Source: CAWATG01 sp963785035
GTDB lineage: Bacteria; Actinomycetota; Acidimicrobiia; IMCC26256; CAWATG01
Assembly: GCA_963785035.1 (NCBI GenBank)
Contig: CAWATG010000005.1
Coordinates: 62,001 to 126,000, forward strand
Direction of reading: 5' to 3'
DNA: 64,000 nt
Shown: one piece after another, positions 26,301 to 35,075 of the stretch
Layout: every line of letters begins with the position of its first letter
Position numbering within the stretch: the stretch's first letter is position 1
Program-made: the position numbers and the translations under genes
Notes under the pieces: generated by a model
Seen by the model: the letters and a program-made list of their open reading frames with translations, nothing else
What the model was told of the DNA's origin: nothing
Database searches by the model: none

Positions 26301-27835
26301 GGTCCGGTCTCATGGAAACGTGGGGCAGCACCGCGTTGACGCAACAAGCGGTTCACGGCAGCGAGGTATGCCTTCGCCGAGGCCTCCACCACATCGGTCG
26401 ACACACCACGACCTGACGCCTTACGGCCGTCTTCCTCGAGTTGGACCACCACGTTGGCCTGTGCGTCGAGACCGCTGGTAATCGAAGCGACCGAATAGTC
26501 GACAAGGCGCCCCTCGAACTCGGATGCAAGAGCGATTGCCTTGCACACCGCGTCGACCATGCCATTGCCTTCGGCAACGACCTCACGGTCAGTGCCCTGA
26601 TCGCGCAGTACGAGCCTTGCAGTCGGACGAATCGACGTACCGCCGTGAACTTCCAAGCTGACGAAACCCAGTCGGTTCACAACACTCGAGCCGAGTTCCT
26701 CTGCGACGATCGCTTCGAGGTCAGCCTCGGCGATCTCGGCCTTCTTGTCGGCCAAGTCCTTGAATCGTGCGAATGCCGAACTCAGTGCATCGCCTTGGAT
26801 ATGAATTCCCATCTTGGCGAGCGTGTCCGAGAATGCATGGCGCCCACTGTGCTTTCCCAACACGATCTGTGCAGCTTCCGCGCCGACCGTTCCCGCATCG
26901 ATGATTTCGTAGGTCTCGCGGTCAGCAAGGACACCATGCTGATGAATGCCGGATTCATGTGCGAAGGCATTCCGCCCGACAACTGCCTTGTTGTACTGCA
27001 CCGGATATCCCGTGAGCCTGGACACCAACCTCGACGTGCGCGCGAGCTCCTCGGTCTTGACTCCGGTGTCGACACCCCCGAAAAAGTCATTGCGGGTCTT
27101 CAGCGCAACGACAACCTCCTCGAGTGCGGCATTCCCGGCGCGCTCACCCAAGCCGTTGATCGCACACTCGACTTGACGCGCGCCGTTCGCCACGCCGGCC
27201 AAGGAGTTTGCAACCGCCAAACCGAGATCGTTGTGACAATGGGTCGAGATCACGTAGTCACCGCGCACATTGGCCCGGATGTGTCGGATCAGATCACCGA
27301 ACTGGTCCGGAACGGCGTAGCCCACCGTGTCGGGGATGTTGAGCGTGGTAGCTCCATGGTCCACGGCCAACTGCAGCACCTCGCAAATGAAGTCACGATC
27401 GGTGCGACTACCGTCCTCCGGCGAGAACTCCACGTCCTCGGTCAAGGATTTCGCACGGCTCACCCCCGCGATCGTCTCGGCCTTGACCTGTTCCGGCGAC
27501 ATCCGCAGCTTCTTTTCCATGTGAAGTTTGGACGTAGCCAGGAACACGTGGATACGCGGACGTGCCGAATCGCGCACGGCCTCCCACGCTCGGTCGATGT
27601 CCTTGAACGCCGTGCGCGCCAACGCGGCGACAATCGGTCCGTCCACGGCTTGAGCGATCGCTCGAACGGCCTCGAAGTCACCGATACTGGCAATCGGAAA
27701 GCCTGCCTCGATGACATCCACACCGAGACGCGAAAGCTGCTCGGCGATCTCAACCTTCTCAGCCACATCGAGCGCAATCCCGGGCGACTGTTCACCGTCA
27801 CGCAACGTTGTATCGAAGATCAAGACCTTGTCCAT
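26297..27835 (-). CDS. leuA: 2-isopropylmalate synthase
   Basis: LeuA condenses acetyl-CoA with 2-oxoisovalerate, the first leucine-specific step. MDKVLIFDTTLRDGEQSPG opens the barrel; further marks are DVIEAGFPIAS, EFSPEDGSRTDRDF, TLNIPDTVGYAVPDQF, YVISTHCHNDLGLAVANSLAG with the metal His pair, NGLGERAGNAALEEVVVAL and HESGIHQHGVL. The C-terminal regulatory domain (VEGNGMVDAVCKAIALA) binds leucine for feedback control. Length 512 residues from ATG 27835. A four-Leu leader and terminator lie upstream, so expression is also attenuated by leucine. Confidence 0.96.
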   Translation of the reverse strand: MDKVLIFDTTLRDGEQSPGIALDVAEKVEIAEQLSRLGVDVIEAGFPIASIGDFEAVRAIAQAVDGPIVAALARTAFKDIDRAWEAVRDSARPRIHVFLATSKLHMEKKLRMSPEQVKAETIAGVSRAKSLTEDVEFSPEDGSRTDRDFICEVLQLAVDHGATTLNIPDTVGYAVPDQFGDLIRHIRANVRGDYVISTHCHNDLGLAVANSLAGVANGARQVECAINGLGERAGNAALEEVVVALKTRNDFFGGVDTGVKTEELARTSRLVSRLTGYPVQYNKAVVGRNAFAHESGIHQHGVLADRETYEIIDAGTVGAEAAQIVLGKHSGRHAFSDTLAKMGIHIQGDALSSAFARFKDLADKKAEIAEADLEAIVAEELGSSVVNRLGFVSLEVHGGTSIRPTARLVLRDQGTDREVVAEGNGMVDAVCKAIALASEFEGRLVDYSVASITSGLDAQANVVVQLEEDGRKASGRGVSTDVVEASAKAYLAAVNRLLRQRGAAPRFHETGP

Positions 27836-27898
27836 GGTGTTCCTCGGCTCTCTGTGTTCGGACGATCTGCTGGTTCGGCGACTCATAGTCAGACAATG

Positions 27899-27929
27899 AA
27901 AAACCCTCCCGGCACGAGGCACGAGAGGG
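27899..27929 (-). terminator. Attenuator terminator of leuA
   Basis: On the minus strand the GC-rich hairpin pairs CCCTC (from 27929) with GAGGG (to 27904), followed by five T at 27899-27903. A perfect 8-bp hairpin, CTGCGAGC/GCTCGCAG (27933-27959), sits between it and the leader stop codon. This order of leader, pause hairpin and T-tract terminator is the standard attenuator plan. Confidence 0.88.
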
Positions 27930-27959
27930 CATCTGCGAGCACCACATCGGCGCTCGCAG

Positions 27960-28001
27960 TTAGAGAAGCAGGAGGCGGGAGGTCACGAGATGTATTGCCA
28001 T
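27960..28001 (-). CDS. leuL: Leucine leader peptide of leuA
   Basis: A 13-residue frame, MAIHLVTSRLLLL, from ATG 28001 to TAA 27960-27962. The last four codons are CTC CTG CTT CTC, all leucine, directly before the stop, and a hairpin follows one base later. Actinobacterial leuA genes commonly have such a leader. When Leu-tRNA is scarce the ribosome should stall here and allow transcription into leuA and the coupled methyltransferase gene. Confidence 0.92.
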   Translation of the reverse strand: MAIHLVTSRLLLL

Positions 28002-28117
28002 AAAGTGCATTCAGGCTGACAGGAACAATGGCCGATGTCAAATGGGTTACACACATGAGGCGCCCCGCATACCGAACACACCATTCGATACGTGGCGTCT
28101 AGGGACTGAAGGAATAT

Positions 28118-28465
28118 ATGGCTTCCAACACGACGGTCAAGCGAGTCTGTGGCGCCGGCATTGCGGTCGGCGCCTGTGTTGCGCTGTGGCGGGCGTACCA
28201 ATCTCGCCGGTCCATAAACCCCATGGCGTGGGAAACGCACCCATTCCCCTTCCCGCCGACACCCGTCGTCAGCGAGACCCCAGCTCCGGCATGGGTCGCC
28301 CCGTCCAACGGGGCCTGTCCTCCGGGATACCCCGTTAAGGCGAAACTGGCGAGCGGAATCTTCCACGTGCCCGGGGGCCAGAACTACGACCGCACAGTGC
28401 CGGACCGGTGCTACCGCGATGGCGAAGGCGCCGTCGCCGATGGCTTACGCGCCTCGAAACGATGA
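28118..28465 (+). CDS. Small membrane-anchored sunset-domain protein
   Basis: A 115-residue protein. Residues about 8-28 (VCGAGIAVGACVALWRAYQS) form one weak membrane segment. A proline-rich linker follows. The C-terminus CPPGYPVKAKLASGIFHVPG then YDRTVPDRCYRDGEGAVADGLRASKR is the short conserved module often named the sunset domain, found at the ends of diverse actinobacterial proteins and of unknown function. GAAGGA sits 5 bases before the ATG. It is divergent from leuA and converges on serA, 11 bases away. Confidence 0.82.
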   Translation: MASNTTVKRVCGAGIAVGACVALWRAYQSRRSINPMAWETHPFPFPPTPVVSETPAPAWVAPSNGACPPGYPVKAKLASGIFHVPGGQNYDRTVPDRCYRDGEGAVADGLRASKR

Positions 28466-28476
28466 GCGGTCGGGTC

Positions 28477-30063
28477 TCAGGCGATCTCGATCGCCTTGGC
28501 GATCGAGATTCCTGGATATGACGCCAGCCGCTGCAGGACCTCGGGACGTACCTCGGCATCGGTGGCAATCACCATCAATGCCGCTTCGCCCGCGGCGCTG
28601 CGACCTACATCCATGTCCGAGATATTGACCTCGGCCTCACCGAGGACGGTACCGACAAGCCCGATCATTCCTGGTCGGTCATCGTTGTAGACAACGAGCA
28701 TGTGACGCGACGGCGGCACGTCAACCGCATGATCGTCGATGGCAACGATACGGGGCCGCTCCTGCTTGCCGACCAGGGTTCCGGCGACGTGGACGTCGTT
28801 GCCGGCAATACGCCCGCGCAACGATACGAGGTTCACAAAATCACGCGCAGAGGAGGAACTCGTCTCCCGGACGATCAGACCAGCCTCCTCAGCCAACTGC
28901 GGAGCATTGACGAACGACACCGGCTGGTCGCGCACACTGGCGAGCACACCCTTGAGCACTCCCAGAGTCAGCACGCGGCAGTCCGAATCGGCGATTTGAC
29001 CCTCGTAACTCACCTCGAGTGTCTCGACCAGTCCTCCCGCCAACGCACTGAACAAGCGGCCGAGCCGCTCGGCCAGCGGTAGATACGGTTGAACGGTTGC
29101 GCTCGCTTCGGTCGCAGCCAGGTTCACGGCAAACGGTACGAACTCGCCGCGCAGCGCAAGGACAACCTGTTCGGCAATCGTTTGGCCGGCTTTGTCTTGC
29201 GCCTCAGCAGTTGAAGCACCCAAATGGGGCGTGACAACCACGGCATCGAGTTCGAAGAGTGGTGACGACGTCGTCGGTTCGACCGCGAAGACATCGATCG
29301 AAGCGCCGGCAATCTGTCCGTCGCGAACGGCAGCCGCAAGCGCGTGCTCATCAATGATGCCGCCTCGCGCAGTGTTGACAATCCTGAGCGTTGGTTTGGC
29401 ACGTGCGAGCCGATCAACCGTCAGCAGGCCCACCGTCTCGGGCGTCTTGGGAAGATGAATCGTCAGAAAGTCCGCAAGGCCCACGACGTCGTCGACCGTC
29501 GGTAGAAGCTGGACCCCGATCTGCCGTGCGCGGTCCCCGCTCACATACGGGTCGTACGCCACGAGGTGCATGCCGAATGCGAGCGCCCGCTGTGCGACCA
29601 GCACGCCGACACGTCCAAGGCCCAGAATGCCAAGCGTCTTTCCGTAAAGTTCGACGCCTTCCCACTTCGCGCGGTTCCAATGTCCGGCCTTCAGGTCGGA
29701 ATTGGCCTGCGGAATGTTACGGGCTTGTGCCAGCAGCAACGCGATTGTGTGCTCAGCAGCCGAGATCACATTGGATTGTGGAGCGTTCACGACCATGACA
29801 CCGCGCTCTGTCGCGTCGGCGACATCGACGTTGTCGAGGCCAATCCCCGCACGACCCACCACGATGAGGTCCGTTCCGGCTTGGAGGACCTCGCGCGTCA
29901 CTTGGGTTGCCGAACGGATCACAAGCGCCGAAGCACCTTGCACGGCCGCCAACAACGTCGACGGCGTGAGATCGAGTTGCAGATCGACGACAAAACCGGC
30001 GGCGCGCATCGCATCCAACCCGGCGGGCGCGATTTCCTCAGTGACCAATATCCGTTTCGGCAC
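28477..30063 (-). CDS. serA: D-3-phosphoglycerate dehydrogenase
   Basis: SerA oxidises 3-phosphoglycerate in the first step of serine synthesis. At 528 residues this is the long actinobacterial type: substrate domain, Rossmann domain with GLGRVG at 148-153, catalytic Arg233 (NTARGG), Glu262 (VEP) and His280 (TPHLGAST), then the allosteric substrate-binding insert and a C-terminal ACT domain (HMLVVYNDDRPGMIGLVGTVL) for serine inhibition. The gap to aspC upstream is 47 bases on the same strand, so cotranscription is likely. Confidence 0.96.
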   Translation of the reverse strand: MPKRILVTEEIAPAGLDAMRAAGFVVDLQLDLTPSTLLAAVQGASALVIRSATQVTREVLQAGTDLIVVGRAGIGLDNVDVADATERGVMVVNAPQSNVISAAEHTIALLLAQARNIPQANSDLKAGHWNRAKWEGVELYGKTLGILGLGRVGVLVAQRALAFGMHLVAYDPYVSGDRARQIGVQLLPTVDDVVGLADFLTIHLPKTPETVGLLTVDRLARAKPTLRIVNTARGGIIDEHALAAAVRDGQIAGASIDVFAVEPTTSSPLFELDAVVVTPHLGASTAEAQDKAGQTIAEQVVLALRGEFVPFAVNLAATEASATVQPYLPLAERLGRLFSALAGGLVETLEVSYEGQIADSDCRVLTLGVLKGVLASVRDQPVSFVNAPQLAEEAGLIVRETSSSSARDFVNLVSLRGRIAGNDVHVAGTLVGKQERPRIVAIDDHAVDVPPSRHMLVVYNDDRPGMIGLVGTVLGEAEVNISDMDVGRSAAGEAALMVIATDAEVRPEVLQRLASYPGISIAKAIEIA

Positions 30064-30110
30064 GTTGCGCCACCTTCTCCGGTTCGCGACTTCTCGAGCG
30101 CGCGATTTCC

Positions 30111-31301
30111 CTAGTTCGCGAATTGTGCGATGCGGCGCAGGCCCTCTGCGAGGTCATCATCACCCAGTGCGAATGACATACGAGCGTACCCGGGCGCCCC
30201 GAACGCCTCGCCCGGCACGAGCGCCACTTTCGCCACATCAAGCAAGATTTCACAGAGTTCGAGCGTCGTGTTCGCCGAGTGTCCCTGCATCTCCCGACCA
30301 AGCAGTCCCTCGAACGATGGAAAGCAGTAGAACGCCCCCTGCGGCTCGAGACAGGTCACGCCAGGTATCGCGCTCAGCGCTCGGTGCATGATCGCGCCAC
30401 GCCGCGCAAAGGCCGTTCGCATCTCCCGAACACACTCCAACGAGCCTGACACGGCCGCGAGCGCCGCACATTGCGTAACATTCGCCACATTCGAGGTGGA
30501 ATGCGATTGGAGATTGGTTGCAGCGGTGATGACGTCTGGGGGGCCGATCATCCAGCCAACCCGCCAGCCGGTCATGGCATAGGTCTTGGCGACGCCGTTC
30601 AGCACAACGCAGGTGTCGGCCAGCTCAGGCACGAGCGTTGGCATCGACGAAAAGACATGTTCACCGAAGGTGAGATGCTCGTAGATTTCGTCCGTGATCA
30701 CCCAAACGCCATGCTCCGCGGCCCAGCGCCCAATGACCTCCACCTCCGTCGGCGGGTACACGGCACCGGTCGGGTTGCTCGGCGAAACGAACAGCAACGC
30801 CTTCGTGCGCGGCGTTCGTGCGGCATCGAGGAGCTCGACCGTGACGCGGAATCCGGTCGCCTCCGTAGTCTGGATTTCGACGGTCGTACCACCCGCGAGC
30901 GTTATGCATTCCGGATAGGTCGTCCAATAGGGCGCTGGGAGCAGCACCTCGTCCCCGGGATCGAGCAGGGTCTGTAGGACGTTGTACACGGCATGCTTGC
31001 CTCCATTGGTCACCAGGACCTGGGAGGGCGAACAGACGTACCCGGAGTCTCGTTCTGTCTTTTCGGCAATTGCGGCGCGTAACTCCGGCAATCCCGCGGT
31101 CGGCGAGTAGCGGTGGTTCGCAGGTTTACGACACGCCGCGACCGCCGCTTCAACGATGTGTTCGGGTGTCGGGAAGTCAGGCTCACCAGCACCGAAACCG
31201 ATTACCGACTCACCTGCTGCGCGTAATGCCTTGGCCTTCGCATCAACGACAAGTGTCGCCGATTCGGCAATGGCGGAAATTCGTTGGGAAATGCGATTCA
31301 C
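30111..31301 (-). CDS. aspC: Aspartate-type aminotransferase, class I
   Basis: A PLP-dependent class I/II aminotransferase of 396 residues. Features: RISAIAESATLVVDAKAKALRAAGESVIGFGAGEPDFPTPEHI, NHRYSPTAGLPELRAAIA, LVTNGGKHAVYN, FVSPSNPTGAVY, VITDEIYEHLTF, and NGVAKTYAMTGWRVGWM with the PLP lysine. The pattern is that of actinobacterial aspartate transaminases, which also use other amino acids. GTG 31301 is the start, with CAGGAT 8 bases upstream; longer in-frame starts run into the opposing gene. It is divergent from the carboxypeptidase gene. Confidence 0.9.
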   Translation of the reverse strand: MNRISQRISAIAESATLVVDAKAKALRAAGESVIGFGAGEPDFPTPEHIVEAAVAACRKPANHRYSPTAGLPELRAAIAEKTERDSGYVCSPSQVLVTNGGKHAVYNVLQTLLDPGDEVLLPAPYWTTYPECITLAGGTTVEIQTTEATGFRVTVELLDAARTPRTKALLFVSPSNPTGAVYPPTEVEVIGRWAAEHGVWVITDEIYEHLTFGEHVFSSMPTLVPELADTCVVLNGVAKTYAMTGWRVGWMIGPPDVITAATNLQSHSTSNVANVTQCAALAAVSGSLECVREMRTAFARRGAIMHRALSAIPGVTCLEPQGAFYCFPSFEGLLGREMQGHSANTTLELCEILLDVAKVALVPGEAFGAPGYARMSFALGDDDLAEGLRRIAQFAN

Positions 31302-31363
31302 GCCGTCATCCTGACACTGACAACCGCACAACGTCGAACGCATTTCCCCTACCCTGTGCTCCG

Positions 31364-32785
31364 ATGTCTCACCGGGACAGCTTCCGCGAAGCGGCACTGA
31401 ACTGGCTCGTGCTCTGGCCCTCCAAGGTTCGGGCAGCGCGGCCGGCGATGCTCGCCATCCTGTGCCTGGTTTTCCTAGCCGCGAACTCGCCCGCGGTCGC
31501 CGCACCAAGTCCGACCGTTCCGACAAGGTCAAAGACGGCCACCACCCCGACGGCGCCGCCCATGCCGGCGGCGTACATCCTCGTCGACGCCGATTCCGGT
31601 GTCGTCATCGCAGAGCGCAACCCGCACGTTCCCTTGCCACCGGCGAGCACGGTCAAGATCATGACGGGCCTCACTGCACTCGAACGGCTCGGTGACGACG
31701 CCAAGATCACGGTCAGCGAACGAGCGGCAGCAATGCCGGCGATGAAGATCGGCCTCCACGCCGGCGAGGTCTGGCCGATCAAGGACATCGTCCATTCGGT
31801 CTTCATGGTCTCGGCAAACGACAGCGCCTACGCCCTGGCTGAGAACGCAGGTGGCACGATCGAAGCGTTCGCGGCCGACATGGCGTCGACCGGCGCCCGC
31901 CTTGGGATGCTCGACAGCACCTTCGCTGATCCTGCCGGGCTCGACGACTCGACGTCACTCGACGGTGGCAGCCGCATGAGCGTGTACGACCTTTCGATTG
32001 CCGCCCGCAACGCCTTGGCGGTCCCTCAGATTGCCGATCCCGCCGTGCTGATGAGCTACAAGTTCACCGGTCCCGATGGTGTCGCACATTCGTTGCGCAA
32101 TCACAACGACACGTTCTTGGAGAGCTATGACGGCGCGACGGGCCTGAAGACGGGCTATACGTCCAGGGCCGGACGTGGGCTCGTGTGCACTGCGTCTCGG
32201 AACGGACGATCCATGATCGTCGCAGTCCTTGACGTCTACGACGTCGATGGATGGTGCACCCGGCTACTCAACCAAGGTTTCAGTACGCCACCGGAATCAC
32301 AAGGCGTCGGAGGACGCCTTCCGCCGGTACGGATCTTCACGGCTACACAACGCGCAGCCGCATTAGACCATGTCCCGATGCTCCTCGGAGCACCGAAGCT
32401 TTCCACCATCGATCTCCCTCGGGCAGCACTGCCGCTCACCGGGCAGAGCAACCGGCGCCCGAACCCGAACCGAGCACAGACACGGACACGACCCGTCCGC
32501 GAAGACAGCGCGACCGCCACGGCCCAGGCCGACCGCGCAGAAACAGCAGAAGCCACGGCAGGCACGGGAGGACTCCGAACCATCGTGACAACGGGACTCG
32601 TCACGATCGCCTGCGTCTGCGTACTGGTTGCTTGGCGCCGAAGAGTCGTCAAACGTCGGCGAAGGGAACGGATCCTTCGCGAACGAATGTGGGGAGAAGT
32701 CCGCCGTCGAGGGATGCTGACCATCCTCGACCCGGAGGCAGCGCCAACCCAACCGAGCCACGTCTCCGTACTTCAAGACCGCTGA
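31364..32785 (+). CDS. D-alanyl-D-alanine carboxypeptidase (PBP5-like)
   Basis: An envelope enzyme that trims the terminal D-Ala of peptidoglycan stem peptides. It has 473 residues: an N-terminal signal/anchor segment (PAMLAILCLVFLAANSPAVAA), an S11 peptidase domain with the SxxK nucleophile STVK at 95-98, SAN at 150-152 and KTG at 262-264, an Arg/Thr/Pro-rich linker, and a C-terminal membrane helix (IVTTGLVTIACVCVLVAW) followed by an Arg-rich cytoplasmic tail. The start ATG 31364 directly precedes the signal segment. Its 3' end contains a 20-bp direct repeat. Confidence 0.92.
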   Translation: MSHRDSFREAALNWLVLWPSKVRAARPAMLAILCLVFLAANSPAVAAPSPTVPTRSKTATTPTAPPMPAAYILVDADSGVVIAERNPHVPLPPASTVKIMTGLTALERLGDDAKITVSERAAAMPAMKIGLHAGEVWPIKDIVHSVFMVSANDSAYALAENAGGTIEAFAADMASTGARLGMLDSTFADPAGLDDSTSLDGGSRMSVYDLSIAARNALAVPQIADPAVLMSYKFTGPDGVAHSLRNHNDTFLESYDGATGLKTGYTSRAGRGLVCTASRNGRSMIVAVLDVYDVDGWCTRLLNQGFSTPPESQGVGGRLPPVRIFTATQRAAALDHVPMLLGAPKLSTIDLPRAALPLTGQSNRRPNPNRAQTRTRPVREDSATATAQADRAETAEATAGTGGLRTIVTTGLVTIACVCVLVAWRRRVVKRRRRERILRERMWGEVRRRGMLTILDPEAAPTQPSHVSVLQDR

Positions 32786-32812
32786 GGGCTCTGTACTCCA
32801 AGACCGCTGAGG
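32768..32812 (+). repeat. Short direct repeat at the end of the carboxypeptidase gene
   Basis: The 20-base unit GTACTTCAAGACCGCTGAGG at 32768-32787 recurs at 32793-32812 with one mismatch (T to C). The first copy contains the stop codon. It looks like a local tandem duplication of the gene end. Confidence 0.75.
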
Positions 32813-32859
32813 ACGCGCTGTCGCCCCCTAATGGAACGGTGCGGAACAAACCCTGTGCG

Positions 32860-34032
32860 CTAAACCGCCACCGACGCTGCGTCAACCTCGAACAGCGTGA
32901 GGTCCCCGAGACGTTTGTCGTTTGAGAACACCTCGACGATCGGTTGCGACAAACGTAAACGCCGCTGGAGCACGCGGATCTCGTTCTCCTGGTTCCATAA
33001 CATCAACGTCACCGCAACGCCCGACGCGCCGGCGCGCGCTGTCCTGCCAGAGCGATGCAAGTAGGCCTTCTCGTCTTCGGGCGGGTCGTAGTGCACGACG
33101 ACGTCCACGCCGTCGACGTGAATGCCCCGCGCTGCGACGTCGGTCGCGACCAAGACTGGTACCTTGCCCGACGCGAACTGTTGCAGCGACTTCTCGCGCG
33201 CTCCCTGGCGAAGGTCGCCGTGAATCGCACCTGCACGTATGCCCTCACGTGCGAGTTGCTCAACCAGTCGGTCGGCACCGCGTTTGGTGCGCACGAACAA
33301 CAATGTGCGCTCAGCCCCACGAGCAATTGCCGTTGCAACCTTGACCTTATCCATCTGGTGAACGTGAAGGAAGACGTGACCCATCTCGTCAACCATGTCG
33401 TCTTCGGATTCGACCTCATGGAATACCGGGTCGTTCAAGTACCTCTTCACGAGGCGGTCGATCACCCCGTCAAGCGTCGCCGAGAACAACATGGTCTGGT
33501 GCTTGGTCGTGATCCCGTGCAGGATCTTCTGCACCTGTGGCATGAAACCCATGTCGGCCATTCGATCGGCCTCGTCAAGTACCAGCATCTCGACCCTGTC
33601 GAGCCGCAGCTCGTTTCGCTCCATCAAGTCGATCAGACGACCCGGAGTGCCGATTACGATGTCGACGCCCTTGGAAAGCGCCTTCACCTGAGGCTCCATC
33701 GAGACACCGCCATAACATGCAATGACTCGGTGGCCGAGCTCCCGGCCGATTGGTTCCAACACTTCCTTGACCTGGTTCGCCAACTCTCGTGTCGGCACAA
33801 GGATCAGCCCACACGGGCGACGGGGGCCGGCCTTGCCGACACGGTCGAGCATCGGGATTCCGAATGCCAGCGTCTTGCCCGATCCGGTCTTCGCCTTGCC
33901 GCACAGATCACGACCACTGAGCGCGTCACCAAGTGTGAGCGCCTGGATCGCAAATGGTCCTGTGATGTCGCGCTTCGCGAGCGCCGCTATCAATGCTTGC
34001 GAGACGCCGAGCATCTCGAATTCGTTACTCAT
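32860..34032 (-). CDS. DEAD-box ATP-dependent RNA helicase
   Basis: A 390-residue RNA helicase with the core motifs in order: Q motif region (FAIQALTLGDALSG), motif I AKTGSGKT, Ia PTRELANQV, Ib GTPGRLIDLMER, II VLDEADRMADMGF, III LFSATLD, IV LLFVRTKRGADRL, V ATDVAARGIHVDGV, VI YLHRSGRTARAG. It lacks a long C-terminal RNA-binding extension, so it resembles RhlE-type helicases acting on ribosome assembly or mRNA decay. The start is ATG 34032. It converges on the carboxypeptidase gene. Confidence 0.94.
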   Translation of the reverse strand: MSNEFEMLGVSQALIAALAKRDITGPFAIQALTLGDALSGRDLCGKAKTGSGKTLAFGIPMLDRVGKAGPRRPCGLILVPTRELANQVKEVLEPIGRELGHRVIACYGGVSMEPQVKALSKGVDIVIGTPGRLIDLMERNELRLDRVEMLVLDEADRMADMGFMPQVQKILHGITTKHQTMLFSATLDGVIDRLVKRYLNDPVFHEVESEDDMVDEMGHVFLHVHQMDKVKVATAIARGAERTLLFVRTKRGADRLVEQLAREGIRAGAIHGDLRQGAREKSLQQFASGKVPVLVATDVAARGIHVDGVDVVVHYDPPEDEKAYLHRSGRTARAGASGVAVTLMLWNQENEIRVLQRRLRLSQPIVEVFSNDKRLGDLTLFEVDAASVAV

Positions 34033-34277
34033 TCCTCGTATTCCATTCCTGGTTTCGTCGCCTCGGATGAGGCGTATGAAGGATGCCCGCGGCGTCGGCG
34101 ACGCTACGGTGGGTCGTCCTCGAAGGCGACTCCTTGGCATCCACCCGCCGACTGCCGAAGCGAGTCGGGAAACCGGACGAAGAATTGAGCAGCAGATGAG
34201 GTGACCCGCGAGTCAGCCGAAATGCCGTACTCGCCACCGACCATCGTAGCCCACAGATACCCTGCACTGCGCCACCT

Positions 34278-35018
34278 ATGCCCATGAACGAGAGTCCTTT
34301 GATTCCAGAACTCGAATTTGTCACCCTGAACACCCATCTCGGTTTACATCCGAAACGCAACAATTTCGCCCCGAATGATCTGGTCCAAGCGTGTTTGGCG
34401 CTGGATGCCGACGTCATCGCGCTCCAGGAGCACTTTCGCCCAGCCGAAGGCACCGCTCTGATCGACCACTTGGCCGAGGCTGGATACGAGGTCGCTGAGC
34501 ACGCGATGGCTCCGGTTCGCTGGACCCGCCACGGCCGGCCCCGGCTTACCAACCAGGGACCGTCAACGTGGGGGCTTGCACTCGCGAGTCGCTATCCGAT
34601 CGTGTCGACACGGATCCTGCCCATTGGACGGGTCATTCGCGACCCGGCGGGACACAGGTCCGCCCTCGCCGTCGAACTCGACGTCGACGGCACCCGTCTC
34701 GATGTGATCGTCGTCCATACGTCATCGAAGGTGCCATATGGTCCGGTGATCCACTTACGCCGGCTGCGATCCCAACTCCCCGTCGGGACAGGTCCGGTGA
34801 TCGTTGCCGGCGACTGCAACATTTGGGGACCGGTAGCGACGCGTGTGCTACCGGGCTGGCGACGAGCCGTCGTCGGCCGCACCTGGCCCGCGCACCGGCC
34901 TCACAGTCAGATCGACCACATTCTGGTGAACGACCGGATCGAAGTCGTCCGCGGACAAGTACTCGCGGACCACGGATCGGATCACCGACCCGTGAAAAGC
35001 CGCCTTCGACTGATGTAG
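34278..35018 (+). CDS. Endonuclease/exonuclease/phosphatase family protein
   Basis: A 246-residue EEP-fold phosphodiesterase. Motifs: FVTLNTHLGLHPKRNNFAP, DADVIALQEHF with the metal Glu, STWGLALASRYPI, VIVAGDCNIWGP, QIDHILVND and DHGSDHRPVKSRLRL with the C-terminal Asp-His. No signal peptide is evident. Family members cleave nucleic acids, sphingomyelin or phosphoinositides; the substrate here is open. The stop lies inside a perfect 18-bp hairpin. Confidence 0.88.
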   Translation: MPMNESPLIPELEFVTLNTHLGLHPKRNNFAPNDLVQACLALDADVIALQEHFRPAEGTALIDHLAEAGYEVAEHAMAPVRWTRHGRPRLTNQGPSTWGLALASRYPIVSTRILPIGRVIRDPAGHRSALAVELDVDGTRLDVIVVHTSSKVPYGPVIHLRRLRSQLPVGTGPVIVAGDCNIWGPVATRVLPGWRRAVVGRTWPAHRPHSQIDHILVNDRIEVVRGQVLADHGSDHRPVKSRLRLM

Positions 35019-35054
35019 GCCGCGTCGGGCACGAAGCCGACGCGGCCTACATCA
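35011..35054. terminator. Perfect 18-bp hairpin between converging genes
   Basis: The arms TGATGTAGGCCGCGTCGG (35011-35028) and its exact complement (35037-35054) flank an 8-base loop. The left arm includes the stop codon of the EEP gene. It sits between two converging genes and has no T-tract, so it may act as a bidirectional, T-less terminator or an RNA end-protecting stem. Confidence 0.8.
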
Positions 35055-35075
35055 GGAACGGTCATGGTGCTGTGG

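Noticed and set aside
26441..28003. A 520-codon plus-strand frame antisense to leuA
   Set aside because: It is antisense to a complete leuA and its attenuator and has no recognisable motif.
31070..31363. Extended start of the carboxypeptidase gene
   Set aside because: The extra 98 codons are antisense to the aminotransferase; the signal peptide begins right after ATG 31364.
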